Positions 53,945-62,165 of a DNA stretch of 64,000 bases are shown one piece after another. The stretch is from Holdemania sp. Marseille-P2844. Its GTDB lineage: Bacteria; Bacillota_I; Bacilli_A; Erysipelotrichales; Erysipelotrichaceae. The stretch covers positions 248,001 to 312,000 of the forward strand of contig NZ_LT635453.1 in the NCBI RefSeq assembly GCF_900120005.1, in the 5' to 3' direction. Numbering within the stretch: the stretch's first letter is position 1; the number at the start of each line of letters is the position of its first letter. Under the pieces are notes generated by a model, which saw nothing but the letters and a program-made list of their open reading frames with translations, made no database searches and had not been told where the DNA came from. A program made the translations under genes and the position numbers.

Positions 53945-55555
53945 TCATTCGGGCAGGTCTACCTTGCCAACGAAAGAGTAATAAATATCAATGTCCTGTC
54001 TGCGTGTGCCGTTCTCGTCATAGCTGCACTCATGCACAACGATTTTCTCCACAAACTCACGCAAAAGGGTAGGGGTAAGTTCTTCAAAGCTGGTGTACTT
54101 GCGGACAACATTCATAAACTTTTCTGCGTTTACCGTGGCTTCCTGCGCTTTGGAAAGCTCTGCCCGGATAGCGGCGGCTCTCTCTTTCAGTTCTTTCTGC
54201 TCGGCTTCATAGTCTGCCGACAGCTCCGTGAAACGCTCGTCTGAAATGCGCCCGGTCACGCTGTCCTCATACAGCCGCTTGAAGATAGCGGATAACTCGC
54301 TGATACGCTTCTCGGCGGCTTCCAGCTCCTTTTTCCTTGCGGCGTTCCTGCGCTTGCCCCCGTCCTCGTTCTGCTCGATCAGCAGCTTCATAAACCGGGC
54401 TTCGTGCTTCGCTGCATAGCTGGTGACTTTCCGCAGATTGTCGGTCACTCCGGCGGTCAACAGGTCGGTGCGGATAAAGTGCGCCGTACAGTCACGGGTA
54501 CGCTTCTTGTAGCTCCCGCAGATATAACAATCCTGCTTGCGGGTGGCGTTCTGGTAACGCTGCTGGTAAAGGACGCTGCCGCAGTCGGCACAAAAGAGTA
54601 TGCCGGAGAATAAGCCCACTTCATCATAGCGGTTCGGGCGTTTGCGCTGCTTGCGTAACTCCTGCACACGCTCCCACATCTGGGTGTCAATGATAGGCTC
54701 ATGGTGGTTCTCGAAAATCGCCTGTTTCTCAATGGGGTTCTCTACGCTGTGCTTGGTCTTGTAGGACGGCTTCTCCGTCTTGAAGTTTACCAGACAGCCC
54801 GTGTACTCCCTGTTTTCAAGGATATGTACCACGGTATTGGTCGCCCACTTGCACTCATAGCCGGGGTGGTAGCGGCGGGTGCTTCCCGTCCGACGGTATT
54901 CCAGCGTTCCCGGCGTGGGGATCTCCTGCTCTGTGAGCATACGGGCTATCTTGGTCGGCCCGTTCCCGGCAAGGCACAAGCTGTAAATCTGCCGCACAAC
55001 AGGGGCGGCTTCCCCGTCAATGATAAAATTTTCGTCCTCGTCCATAAAGTAGCCGTATACGGGTTTGCTCGTGACGGGCTTCCCGCTCATACCCTTAGAC
55101 CGTTTTACTGCTTTGATTTTCTTGCTCGTATCTCTCACCAGCCATTCGTTAAAAATGTTCCGCAGAGGGGCAAAATCATTGTCGCCCTGTGCGCTGTCCA
55201 CTCCGTCATTGATAGCGATAAAGCGGACGCCTTTCTGTGGGAAAATCATTTCCGTATACATTCCCACTTGCAGATAGTTTCGCCCTAACCGTGACATATC
55301 CTTGACGATAACGGTGCCGACTTTTCCGGCTTCAATGTCCGCAAGCATGGCTTGAAAACCGGGTCTTTGGAAGTTCGCCCCAGAATAACCGTCATCTGTG
55401 TACCATTGCAGATTGGAAAAGCCGTTCTGCTTCGCATAGGTTTCAAGAATACGCTTCTGGTTTGAAATAGAATTGCTCTCACCTTGCAGCTCGTCCTCGT
55501 GGGATAATCTCGGATAAAGGGCGGTAATAAGGTTTCGGGTGGTCTGTCTTAACAT
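53945..55555 (-). CDS. Large serine recombinase (TnpX/CTn type integrase)
   Basis: A 536-residue recombinase for excision and integration. The resolvase domain (about 8-155) has YPRLS with the nucleophile Ser18; the recombinase domain (about 160-285) and a zinc ribbon (CADCGSVLY and CYICGSYKKRTRDC) follow, then a coiled-coil of about 370-460. It can insert elements by a two-base staggered exchange, without an IS-type target duplication. Two ATGs are in frame; GGAGG lies between them and six bases before the second, so the start is 55555 rather than 55567. Confidence 0.95.
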   Translation of the reverse strand: MLRQTTRNLITALYPRLSHEDELQGESNSISNQKRILETYAKQNGFSNLQWYTDDGYSGANFQRPGFQAMLADIEAGKVGTVIVKDMSRLGRNYLQVGMYTEMIFPQKGVRFIAINDGVDSAQGDNDFAPLRNIFNEWLVRDTSKKIKAVKRSKGMSGKPVTSKPVYGYFMDEDENFIIDGEAAPVVRQIYSLCLAGNGPTKIARMLTEQEIPTPGTLEYRRTGSTRRYHPGYECKWATNTVVHILENREYTGCLVNFKTEKPSYKTKHSVENPIEKQAIFENHHEPIIDTQMWERVQELRKQRKRPNRYDEVGLFSGILFCADCGSVLYQQRYQNATRKQDCYICGSYKKRTRDCTAHFIRTDLLTAGVTDNLRKVTSYAAKHEARFMKLLIEQNEDGGKRRNAARKKELEAAEKRISELSAIFKRLYEDSVTGRISDERFTELSADYEAEQKELKERAAAIRAELSKAQEATVNAEKFMNVVRKYTSFEELTPTLLREFVEKIVVHECSYDENGTRRQDIDIYYSFVGKVDLPE

Positions 55556-55655
55556 AGTGTCCTCCATTTCCGACAGCCAGCCCCACTATTCCGTATGACT
55601 ATCATACCACACGCCGGGGCTGGCTGTACAGTCCTTTCTGCTTCTTTACGTCCCG

Positions 55656-55838
55656 TCAAATTGCCGATTTTTGTGTAGCAGCTTCCGCTTCCAGCACTTT
55701 CAGCATTTTATCGGCGGCGGTGGCGGTGGTGTCCTGCTTGAAATAGCCGGAAACGACAAGGACAGAATTACCTATGCGGATTTCCGTCACGCAATCCGGG
55801 CGGCGGGTGCTGCGGTCATTCTTTGGGGTGTTGGTCAT
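55656..55838 (-). CDS. Transposon-encoded TnpW-family protein
   Basis: A 60-residue protein starting MTNTPKNDRSTRRPDC, with VTEIRIGNSVLVVSGYF and a C-terminal helix, matching the small TnpW proteins found next to large serine recombinases in clostridial elements. Role unproven. The ATG follows AGGAG and overlaps the stop of the DnaC-like gene (ATGA). A longer in-frame extension to 55940 would lie inside that gene and is rejected. Confidence 0.75.
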   Translation of the reverse strand: MTNTPKNDRSTRRPDCVTEIRIGNSVLVVSGYFKQDTTATAADKMLKVLEAEAATQKSAI

Positions 55839-56692
55839 AGGCGGCTCTCCTTTCTGTTCATCAGCTTTTTCAGTTGTCCCATTTTCTCCTGCGCCGTGGC
55901 TTTTCGGAAGTTGCTCCCGGTAAAGCGGACAGGAGAACACATTTCAATCAGACGGTCATAAATGCGGGCGTGGGCGGTGTCCTCCGGGTGCTGCAAGTCC
56001 TCCAGCGTGAGATTAGTCGTGACGATCAGCGGCCTGCCGCTGCGGTAACGGCTGTCAATCACGTTGTAGACCTGCTCTAAGCCGTATTCCGTTCCCCGTT
56101 CCATTCCAAAATCGTCAAGGATAAGCAGCGGGAAGCTGCAAAGTCGGGAGATATATTCATTCCTGCCCTCAAAGCTGGCGGCAAGGTCACCCAATATCAA
56201 TGCAAAGTTTGTCATGCACACGGGGATTTCACGCTCCATAAGGGCATTTGCGATACAGCCCGCAAAATAGCTCTTGCCTGTGCCAACGCCGCCCCATAGC
56301 AGATAGCCAATGTTGCGCTCTTTCATGGTTTCCCAGTTCTCCACATAGAAATGGGCGTGTTCCATTTGCGGGCACTTGCCGTTGTCGTTCTCAAACGTCC
56401 AGCCCTGCATAGCCGGGTCTGTAAAGCCCCGCCGCTTCAACCGCTCGACAGTTTCAAGGTGACTGCGCTGTTTATCTGCGGCTTCCCGTTCCTCACGCTC
56501 TGCCCGCTGGCAGTCACATTCTGCCGGGTGGCGGTCACGCCCCAGCCATGCGGCGGTTTCTTTGGGGAAATAGCCCTCTTTGGGCTTGTGGCACTTCCCG
56601 CAGTATAAAAGCCCGTCCTCGCCGGTGTAGTCCTCCGGCTCCGGCGTGGTGTCGGTCATATTCAAAATCATTTCATCAAATCCATTCGTCAT
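55835..56692 (-). CDS. DnaC-like helicase loader ATPase
   Basis: A 285-residue AAA+ ATPase of the DnaC/IstB type. An N-terminal zinc-finger-like region (CGKC and CDC near 31-61) precedes the AAA core with Walker A GGVGTGKS (134-141) and Walker B LLILDDFG (189-196); RFTGSNFRK near the end is typical. It probably loads the host helicase on the element for replication after excision or transfer. Coupled by ATGA overlaps to the replication organizer before it and TnpW after it. Confidence 0.9.
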   Translation of the reverse strand: MTNGFDEMILNMTDTTPEPEDYTGEDGLLYCGKCHKPKEGYFPKETAAWLGRDRHPAECDCQRAEREEREAADKQRSHLETVERLKRRGFTDPAMQGWTFENDNGKCPQMEHAHFYVENWETMKERNIGYLLWGGVGTGKSYFAGCIANALMEREIPVCMTNFALILGDLAASFEGRNEYISRLCSFPLLILDDFGMERGTEYGLEQVYNVIDSRYRSGRPLIVTTNLTLEDLQHPEDTAHARIYDRLIEMCSPVRFTGSNFRKATAQEKMGQLKKLMNRKESRL

Positions 56693-57447
56693 AAGCTCTC
56701 GCCCTCCTTACAGGTATAATCGGGTATGCCCTTTTTCGGGGCTTTCTTGGCTGCGTCCTCCTGCGCCCACTTGAAAATCGTGGCTGCATGGCTCTTGTAT
56801 TTCCTCCCGCTGGAAGCGATATGGCAGGATAGGCGGTCAATGTAATACTCCCACTTGCCGGGAAGCTCTGTTTTCAGCCCGTCAAGCTCCGTATCGGAAA
56901 GAATGACATTGTGGTATCTGCCATAGGCGGCGGGGGCGGGGTGTCCCGTTTCTAACTCTCTCTCTTTTTCTATTTCTATATCTATCTCTTTCTCTATCTC
57001 TATCTCTGGTGGACAAATGTCCGCTCGATATGGTGGACATTTGTCCGCCCCTGTCTGCGGCAGGGCTTTTTGTTCCTGCAAAGCCAGCCGCGCCCTGCGC
57101 TTGCGCTCCCCCTCGGTAGAGGACTGGCCGATTAAAAGCTCAATGTTGCTCATGTAGAGTGCGCCGCTTGGCAAAGGCTCCACAAGCCCCAGCTTCATAA
57201 AGATTTTCAAAGCTCTCTCTACGGTACCTACCTGCTGGCGGGTAATGGTCGCAATCATCTGGGCGGTGTAGGGGATATTCTCGTCAAGCTGCAATTTCCC
57301 GCCGTTTTTCAGCGATTTCAAGTACAGCTTCAAGAGAATGTTGGAATAGATAACGCCGTCCTGCATACTTTCCAGCAGAACGATTGCATCATCGTCAAAA
57401 TAGCTCTCTTTCAGCTTGAGGTAGTAATATTTGCGGTTATCTGCCAT
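56689..57447 (-). CDS. Replisome organizer (phage-type N-terminal domain) / DnaD-like replication protein
   Basis: A 252-residue protein. The N-terminal part (about 1-125) fits the phage replisome organizer domain, with YYYLKLKESYFDDDAIVLL and MQDGVIYSNILLKLYLKSL. A Glu/Ile-rich repeat (EIEIEKEIDIEIEKEREL) forms a linker, and the C-terminal part is DnaD-like. The ATG at 57447 follows GGAGG; the longer frame to 57531 is rejected. It likely marks the origin for the DnaC-like loader. Confidence 0.85.
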   Translation of the reverse strand: MADNRKYYYLKLKESYFDDDAIVLLESMQDGVIYSNILLKLYLKSLKNGGKLQLDENIPYTAQMIATITRQQVGTVERALKIFMKLGLVEPLPSGALYMSNIELLIGQSSTEGERKRRARLALQEQKALPQTGADKCPPYRADICPPEIEIEKEIDIEIEKERELETGHPAPAAYGRYHNVILSDTELDGLKTELPGKWEYYIDRLSCHIASSGRKYKSHAATIFKWAQEDAAKKAPKKGIPDYTCKEGESL

Positions 57448-57628
57448 AGGCTGCGTCCTCCTTTTTCCAGCGTTTGGAATAATAGCGAGGGCATAGTATG
57501 ATAACCGCCCGGAAGCTCTGTTTGCAGTCACGGGTGCAGCCCCGGCATAGGTCGTTGTAAGTGATACGGTTGCGGTGGTTGAGGAAGAAAGACCATTCCA
57601 GCCGCCGCTTCTTGCTCATTCTCGGCAA
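57437..57628 (-). CDS. Small cysteine-containing protein
   Basis: A 63-residue basic protein with four cysteines (CRGCTRDC and a later Cys), possibly a zinc-binding module. It overlaps the replication organizer start by 11 bases. The start may be TTG at 57628, seven bases from AAGGAG, or ATG at 57619, which is rather far. Similar small proteins occur at this place in related elements as far as I recall; function unknown. Confidence 0.6.
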   Translation of the reverse strand: MPRMSKKRRLEWSFFLNHRNRITYNDLCRGCTRDCKQSFRAVIILCPRYYSKRWKKEDAAYGR

Positions 57629-57691
57629 TGGTAAGCTCCTTTCTGCCGTTCCTATCGGTGTAGCGGGATAGGGGGCATTTTCTGTATGTTC

Positions 57692-57803
57692 TCGGTATCA
57701 TTTTCGGGCTTTTTCTGCCCTGTAAGCCCCGTTTGGAAGTCGGGGAGTATTGCGGTAAGGGTTCATATCATACCTGTATTTTTGTAGGGTTTCGGTATCA
57801 TTT
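57692..57803. repeat. Direct repeat pair ahead of the replication genes
   Basis: TCGGTATCATTT occurs at 57692-57703 and 57792-57803, exactly 100 bases apart, each followed by a CGGG-containing stretch. It lies between the relaxase stop and the replication genes and might be an origin or regulatory repeat. Confidence 0.45.
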
Positions 57804-57814
57804 CGGGGCGGTCT

Positions 57815-59446
57815 TTAACGCTCCTGTTCACGCTTTTTCTGCTGGCTCGGTGCGCCCCTTAAAATCTGGTCGATATTGCGTCTGACTGTCTGAAGCTCCT
57901 GCGCCCGCTGGCGTTTCTCCCGGTAGTCGTTATATCCGGCGTTCTTCTGGACGGTAAGCTGCTCAATCTCCCTTTGCAGGGCTTTGCTGGCTGGCAGCTT
58001 GGTTATTCCATGCTCCCGGAAATAACGGGCGGCTGTGTCCGCTATGATAAAATCGCTTTCGTGCTGTTCCCGGTAGGCTCTCCGGGCTTTCTCCGATTTC
58101 TGCGCTTTCAGACCGTCACGGGCGGGCTTCGTGCCGATATAGCCCAAAAGGTTGCGCTGCAATTCCTTTTTCTCCCGGATAGCGGCTTCCAGCCCTTTCA
58201 GTCCGGCAAGGCTCTCCTGCGTGGCGGTGTTGGCTGCGGAAATGGCAGCGTCCAGCTCGTCCGGGGAAGAAAAGCCATACTGCTGGTAGAGCATGAGGGT
58301 AGCCGACATCTGTTTGAGGTTGTGCATGGTCGCCCACTTCTCATAGCCCCGTCCTTTCCCCTCGGCTCGCTTGGCGGCTATGTCTACCATGCGCTGTACA
58401 GCGTCATTGTTCGGGGCGTTTTTCGCTTCTTTTTTCGTCCGTAAGCGGTCTTTGATACTGCCGGGGTATTCCGCTATGGCTGCGGGTTTTTCGGCGGCTC
58501 TGGCGGCGTTCTGCTCCAAAACGGAGAGGACAGCAGCCCGGTCAAAATCGTCCCCCAGCTTCCGGGCGGTAATTGGCTTCGTCCTGTCCGGCGTGAGGTA
58601 ACTTAGCCGCCCCCGGCTCTCCTTGACGGTCACACCATGCCGGAGAAGCAGGGCGGCAAACTCATCAAAGCCGGAAGCAGCGGCAAGGGCTTCCCGGATA
58701 GTCCGGCGCAGCTTCGCCTTATCCGTTTCAAACTTGGTCTGCCGGGGCGCGATACCGTCCGCAGCAATAGGGGCGTTGGCTCTGTCAAGGGCAGCCTGTC
58801 CTTTCTTCTGCGCCCAATACTCACGCTCGGTAATGCGTTCTTTGCTGCCGTTCAAAAGGTCTATCTGGTAAAGCCCCTCGCTGTGGCACATCTCCATGAC
58901 TTCGGCTTTCAGATAGTTCATAGCTGCGTCCGTACAGCGGTGCTTGCAGCCTGCTTTCCTGTCCGCTGGCCTGTCCATGTGGGGCAGCATGGGAACCTCC
59001 GCAATCCGCAGACTGTTAATGACGATATGCACATGGATATTTTCGGTGTGGCTGTGTCCGTCCGGGTGGGTGCAGACAAGGGCCTGGTGTCCGGGGAAAT
59101 GCTCGGCGCAGAACTTCTCGCCCAGCTCCTGCGCCCGATCAACGGTCAAGCCGTTGTCCGGGCCGTCCCGTGGGTCAAAGCTGATGATGTAGTGGTGGCT
59201 CTTTACGTCCTCCCGTTTCTGGTTCTTGCCGTAGCGGAGATTGGAGCGCATACAGGCAACGGCAAAATCCTCCCCGCCACAATTCAGAGAGGATATGCGG
59301 TAGTCTACCCTCGGTATGAGCCGCCCGTCTGCGTCAAGGGTGGGCTTCATGGTAAACTCGTCATGCTCGAATGTGAGGTATTTTTCAGCGTCCCCGTAGT
59401 TGGCATTTTTAGAGCTGATATGTTTGAGTATCGCCAACGGCTTCAC
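57815..59446 (-). CDS. Relaxase, MobP-type mobilization nuclease
   Basis: A 543-residue relaxase that nicks oriT and pilots the strand. Motif III is HSHTENIHVHIVINS (His131, 133, 138, 140), with SHHYIISFDP just before; the N-terminal tyrosine is in NYGDAEKYL. The C-terminal half is helical and basic. MobC overlaps its start by 38 bases, the usual arrangement. It needs a helper conjugative system for transfer. Confidence 0.92.
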   Translation of the reverse strand: MKPLAILKHISSKNANYGDAEKYLTFEHDEFTMKPTLDADGRLIPRVDYRISSLNCGGEDFAVACMRSNLRYGKNQKREDVKSHHYIISFDPRDGPDNGLTVDRAQELGEKFCAEHFPGHQALVCTHPDGHSHTENIHVHIVINSLRIAEVPMLPHMDRPADRKAGCKHRCTDAAMNYLKAEVMEMCHSEGLYQIDLLNGSKERITEREYWAQKKGQAALDRANAPIAADGIAPRQTKFETDKAKLRRTIREALAAASGFDEFAALLLRHGVTVKESRGRLSYLTPDRTKPITARKLGDDFDRAAVLSVLEQNAARAAEKPAAIAEYPGSIKDRLRTKKEAKNAPNNDAVQRMVDIAAKRAEGKGRGYEKWATMHNLKQMSATLMLYQQYGFSSPDELDAAISAANTATQESLAGLKGLEAAIREKKELQRNLLGYIGTKPARDGLKAQKSEKARRAYREQHESDFIIADTAARYFREHGITKLPASKALQREIEQLTVQKNAGYNDYREKRQRAQELQTVRRNIDQILRGAPSQQKKREQER

Positions 59447-59807
59447 CTACTTTCTGCAAGACTTCAAACTTCAAGGCGGCAAGGTCGGCGGCGGCTCCCC
59501 GCACTTCCTTTTCCAGCCCCCGGTAGGGGCTTCCGTATTCGTTCAGGCTCCGGGCAATCTGGTTTAAGTTGCCGCCGATTTTCCCGTACTCTGCCGTGAG
59601 CTTGGAGAGGGCGGCAAGCAGCCCGTCATTGACCGGGGAAACGGTGACAATGGGGCGTATGGTCGCTTTCCGTATGGCTTGCCGGATAAACTCGGACTGG
59701 CTGATTTCATAAGCCGCCAGCCGCCCGGTGAAGTCGGCGTATTCTTCATCGGTCATGCGGGTCTTTACCACATGACGGCGGTGGGGCGTATTGTATTTCT
59801 TTCGCAT
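59409..59807 (-). CDS. mobC: MobC relaxosome accessory protein
   Basis: A 132-residue protein with an N-terminal ribbon-helix-helix (about 15-50, RMTDEEYADFTGRL) and the MobC motif GKIGGNLNQIARSLN. It would bind oriT and help the relaxase. The ATG at 59807 follows AAAGGAGGT; a frame extending to 59981 is rejected. Its upstream non-coding block carries the oriT candidates. Confidence 0.9.
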   Translation of the reverse strand: MRKKYNTPHRRHVVKTRMTDEEYADFTGRLAAYEISQSEFIRQAIRKATIRPIVTVSPVNDGLLAALSKLTAEYGKIGGNLNQIARSLNEYGSPYRGLEKEVRGAAADLAALKFEVLQKVGEAVGDTQTYQL

Positions 59808-59826
59808 GGTCTGTGACCTCCTTTCT

Positions 59827-60130
59827 CGCCCGACAGGGCGCATAGCAGGGTTTGGGGAAGGCACTCCCCAACAAGATTCCCGCAGGGGCAAAAATAAGCG
59901 GAGAGCGAATTTTGGCACCTCGGTAGAATCTTGCTCTGAAAAACTCCGGCGTTCCCCGGCTCCCGTCCTTTCCGCTAACAAAACGTTTCAAAAGGGCTTT
60001 GCTACCCGCTATTCCGGCTTATCTTGAAAATTTTCCTTTCACTACCTACAACACCACGCAAAGCAAAATGGACGGAGATTTTTAGAATTTCCCCTCTATT
60101 CCCTACAACACCACGCAAGCCGGAATAGGC
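59827..60130. other. oriT/ori-like non-coding block
   Basis: The 533 bases between mobC and the HTH gene hold no gene. Structures: CGCCC/GGGCG (59827-59840), TTGGGGA/TCCCCAA (59852-59871), a 17-base direct repeat CCTACAACACCACGCAA (60045-60061 and 60102-60118), and a 12-base inverted repeat CTATTCCGGCTT (60009-60020) with its exact complement at 60117-60128. Placement upstream of mobC fits an origin of transfer; the direct repeats could be iterons. Confidence 0.55.
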
Positions 60131-60340
60131 GGACAATGGCAGTATTTTTTTCTTTGATACCCTCTACGGATAAGTAAGGGATTTTGCCAACTGCGGCGGC
60201 TATTTTCCCTTTTGTTTTTTCATACTGGGGATTTTCAAAAATGCCAAACAGGAACGAAAAAAAGCAGCAAATCTGTTGAATAGATTTACTGCTTTCTGGT
60301 TGCCGGCGAAGCGGCGGTTATTCAGTTGTAGGCGGTAGGG

Positions 60341-60544
60341 CTATCTCCCAAAGCGGAACTTGAAAATAGCTGTGAGAAGCGTCTGGGTGATGTAGTCCTC
60401 TGTATCTTGGTCTACCCGTCCATTCACACGGGCGGCACATTGTATGCGGCGGCGGTAATACTGCAATACAGTTCCCACCGCTTCCGGCTCCCCGCTGGCG
60501 GCTTGGACGATTGTTTCATAGGGGAGAAGCCTATTATTTCTCAT
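60341..60544 (-). CDS. HTH protein (Tn916 orf8-like)
   Basis: A 67-residue protein starting MRNNRLLPYETIVQAASGE, like the helix-turn-helix proteins after the sigma-like gene in Tn916-type elements. The ATG at 60544 overlaps the sigma-like gene by 11 bases. Probably regulates the element. Confidence 0.8.
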   Translation of the reverse strand: MRNNRLLPYETIVQAASGEPEAVGTVLQYYRRRIQCAARVNGRVDQDTEDYITQTLLTAIFKFRFGR

Positions 60545-60980
60545 ATGCCATTCCCTCCATTTCCGCTTGGAGCTGCCGTAGGGCTTTTCGGATATGGTAG
60601 CCCGCTGTGCTGCGGCTGCGCCCGTACTGTCTGCCAATTTCGTGCTGTGGAATACGCTTGAAAAAGGACAGGTAAATCATTTCCCGCTCCCGTTCGTCCA
60701 GCCGTGACAGGGCTTCCGCAAGTAAACCGCTGCTGAAAATGACCGTATCGCCGCAAAGGGTAAGTATGTATTCCTCGTCCGGCTCCGGGGCTTGGAAATA
60801 TTCATCTGTCGTGCCTAAAGGGTAGTGCTTTTCGTCTGTGAGGTATTCAAGGGATATTTCTCTTTTGTGCTTCCTGCTCCGTGTCCTCGCTGCGTTGATC
60901 GTTGCATTTCGGATAACGACTTTGCAAAAGGCATGGAAAGTGTACTCGATATGTTCCCGATATTCTTCTGTACAGGTCAT
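60534..60980 (-). CDS. Sigma-70-like factor (Tn916 orf7-like)
   Basis: A 148-residue protein with a conserved region 4: ALSRLDEREREMIYLSFFKR, followed by the recognition helix EIGRQYGRSRSTAGYHIRKA. Region 2 is short, as in Tn916 ORF7. It may direct transcription of element genes. A tandem pair with the HTH gene is standard. The start follows GGGAGGAAAGGGGG. A fragment of a related gene lies at 62.05 kb. Confidence 0.88.
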   Translation of the reverse strand: MTCTEEYREHIEYTFHAFCKVVIRNATINAARTRSRKHKREISLEYLTDEKHYPLGTTDEYFQAPEPDEEYILTLCGDTVIFSSGLLAEALSRLDEREREMIYLSFFKRIPQHEIGRQYGRSRSTAGYHIRKALRQLQAEMEGMAYEK

Positions 60981-61090
60981 GGAAAATCCCCCTTTCCTCC
61001 CAAAAGGGCTGTGGCTGGTTAGTAGTTGCTTTTTATGATAGTAAGGGGCGGCAGCACTTTAGGCTGTCGCTCCTTGACTGCCTAACTGCA

Positions 61091-61161
61091 AAACCGGGCG
61101 GGGCTGTCAACGGCGGGCGAAGCCCGTTCATCTTGACCGTTGACTGGCTCGGCCGGGTTTG
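61091..61161. repeat. Large imperfect inverted repeat
   Basis: GTCAACGG (61106-61113) and CCGTTGAC (61137-61144) enclose CGGGC-GAA-GCCCG; flanking AAACCGGGC-like sequence extends the pairing to about 23 bases per side with mismatches. It separates the sigma-like gene from the AT-rich cargo. Confidence 0.6.
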
Positions 61162-61184
61162 CTATTTATCCGGCAAACTTGAAT

Positions 61185-61952
61185 TTATTTTAAGCTATCA
61201 CGTTTTACCTTTTTAAGCCTTACTATCATTACCATAGGAATTTCTTTATTGTTTTTGAAACATTCTTCATAAAATCCATCAATGACAAATCCAGCTCTGA
61301 AACAAAGGTTAAAAATATCTTGTATGGAACGATGATAATAAATCTGCTCCTCCGGCTGCCCTTCGATCGCTATATCATAGTAACTGTGCGGTGTCATATA
61401 TTTTTCAGTCAATGTGATAAAACAAGGGTGCTGCGTTGCAAAGACAAAAATCCCGTTTTCCTCCAATAGTTCATAAACAGCCATAAAAAGCGGTTCAATA
61501 TCCGTAATATCCATAATTGCCATATTAGAAACTGCTTTCGTAAAGGCTCGATTTCTTTTTAATCCTAATAAGCTTTCTCTATTGGTCGCATCCGCTACGC
61601 AAAACTCAATTTGTTTTGCATATTGTGATCGCCGTCTTTTAGCCAATTCTATCATTTTTTTGCTGTAATCAAAAGCGACGACCGAAGCGCCTCTCTGTGC
61701 AAGATACGAAGAATAATTTCCATTGCCGCACGCAATATCCAAAATGTAATCCGAAGGATCAGGAGAGAGAAGTTCCGTTACTTTGGGACGTACTACCTCT
61801 CTGTGAAATTCATTGGATTCGTCACCCATTGCATCATCCCAAAATTGTGCGTTTTTCTCCCAGATCTTTTTGCTTTCCTCTGTTCCCATGTTCTCTCCCA
61901 CTCCCAAAATTTGCCTTTTTGCTTCCATTAAATCTTCCTTACTATATTCCAT
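61185..61952 (-). CDS. Class I SAM-dependent methyltransferase
   Basis: A 255-residue methyltransferase. Motif I is LDIACGNGNYSSYLA, followed by VVAFDYSKKMIELAK and a motif IV-like SNMAIMDI. Composition is AT-richer than the element backbone. The substrate is unknown; it could be small-molecule or regulatory. ATG at 61952 follows GGAGGG; a second in-frame ATG at codon 22 also has a fair site. It lies downstream of the XRE and tet genes. Confidence 0.85.
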   Translation of the reverse strand: MEYSKEDLMEAKRQILGVGENMGTEESKKIWEKNAQFWDDAMGDESNEFHREVVRPKVTELLSPDPSDYILDIACGNGNYSSYLAQRGASVVAFDYSKKMIELAKRRRSQYAKQIEFCVADATNRESLLGLKRNRAFTKAVSNMAIMDITDIEPLFMAVYELLEENGIFVFATQHPCFITLTEKYMTPHSYYDIAIEGQPEEQIYYHRSIQDIFNLCFRAGFVIDGFYEECFKNNKEIPMVMIVRLKKVKRDSLK

Positions 61953-62050
61953 TGTTACCCTCCATAACTTCTGATTGTTGCCGTCTTGACTATTATGTAT
62001 CTTTTCTTTCCAAAATGGTATAGGCTTTTATTTTTATAATGCTGCAAAAC

Positions 62051-62091
62051 TTTTCTTCTGTAAGGTATTCAAAGGATATTTCCCTTTGCCG
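62051..62091 (-). pseudogene. Fragment of a sigma-like (orf7) gene
   Basis: On the minus strand the bases encode RQREISFEYLTEEK, matching KREISLEYLTDEK in the intact sigma-like protein at 60.5-61.0 kb. The homology covers only about 14 codons and then breaks. It is a leftover of a second copy. Confidence 0.6.
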
Positions 62092-62165
62092 CCGCTATTG
62101 GAAAGCCAAAAGCAGCGGCTTTTTTACGCGATATGACCGAAAAGACTAGAAAGCAGGATATGTCA

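Noticed and set aside
54701-55288. A 195-codon plus-strand frame opposite the serine recombinase
   Set aside because: Antisense shadow of a gene with clear domains; no ribosome site.
58637-59599. A 320-codon plus-strand open frame opposite the relaxase and MobC
   Set aside because: The relaxase with intact His motif is clearly the coding strand; long antisense frames are common in G+C-rich genes.
60045-60118. Two identical 17-base repeats considered as a short CRISPR
   Set aside because: Only two copies, 40 bases between them, no cas genes, and a location inside a mobilization region.
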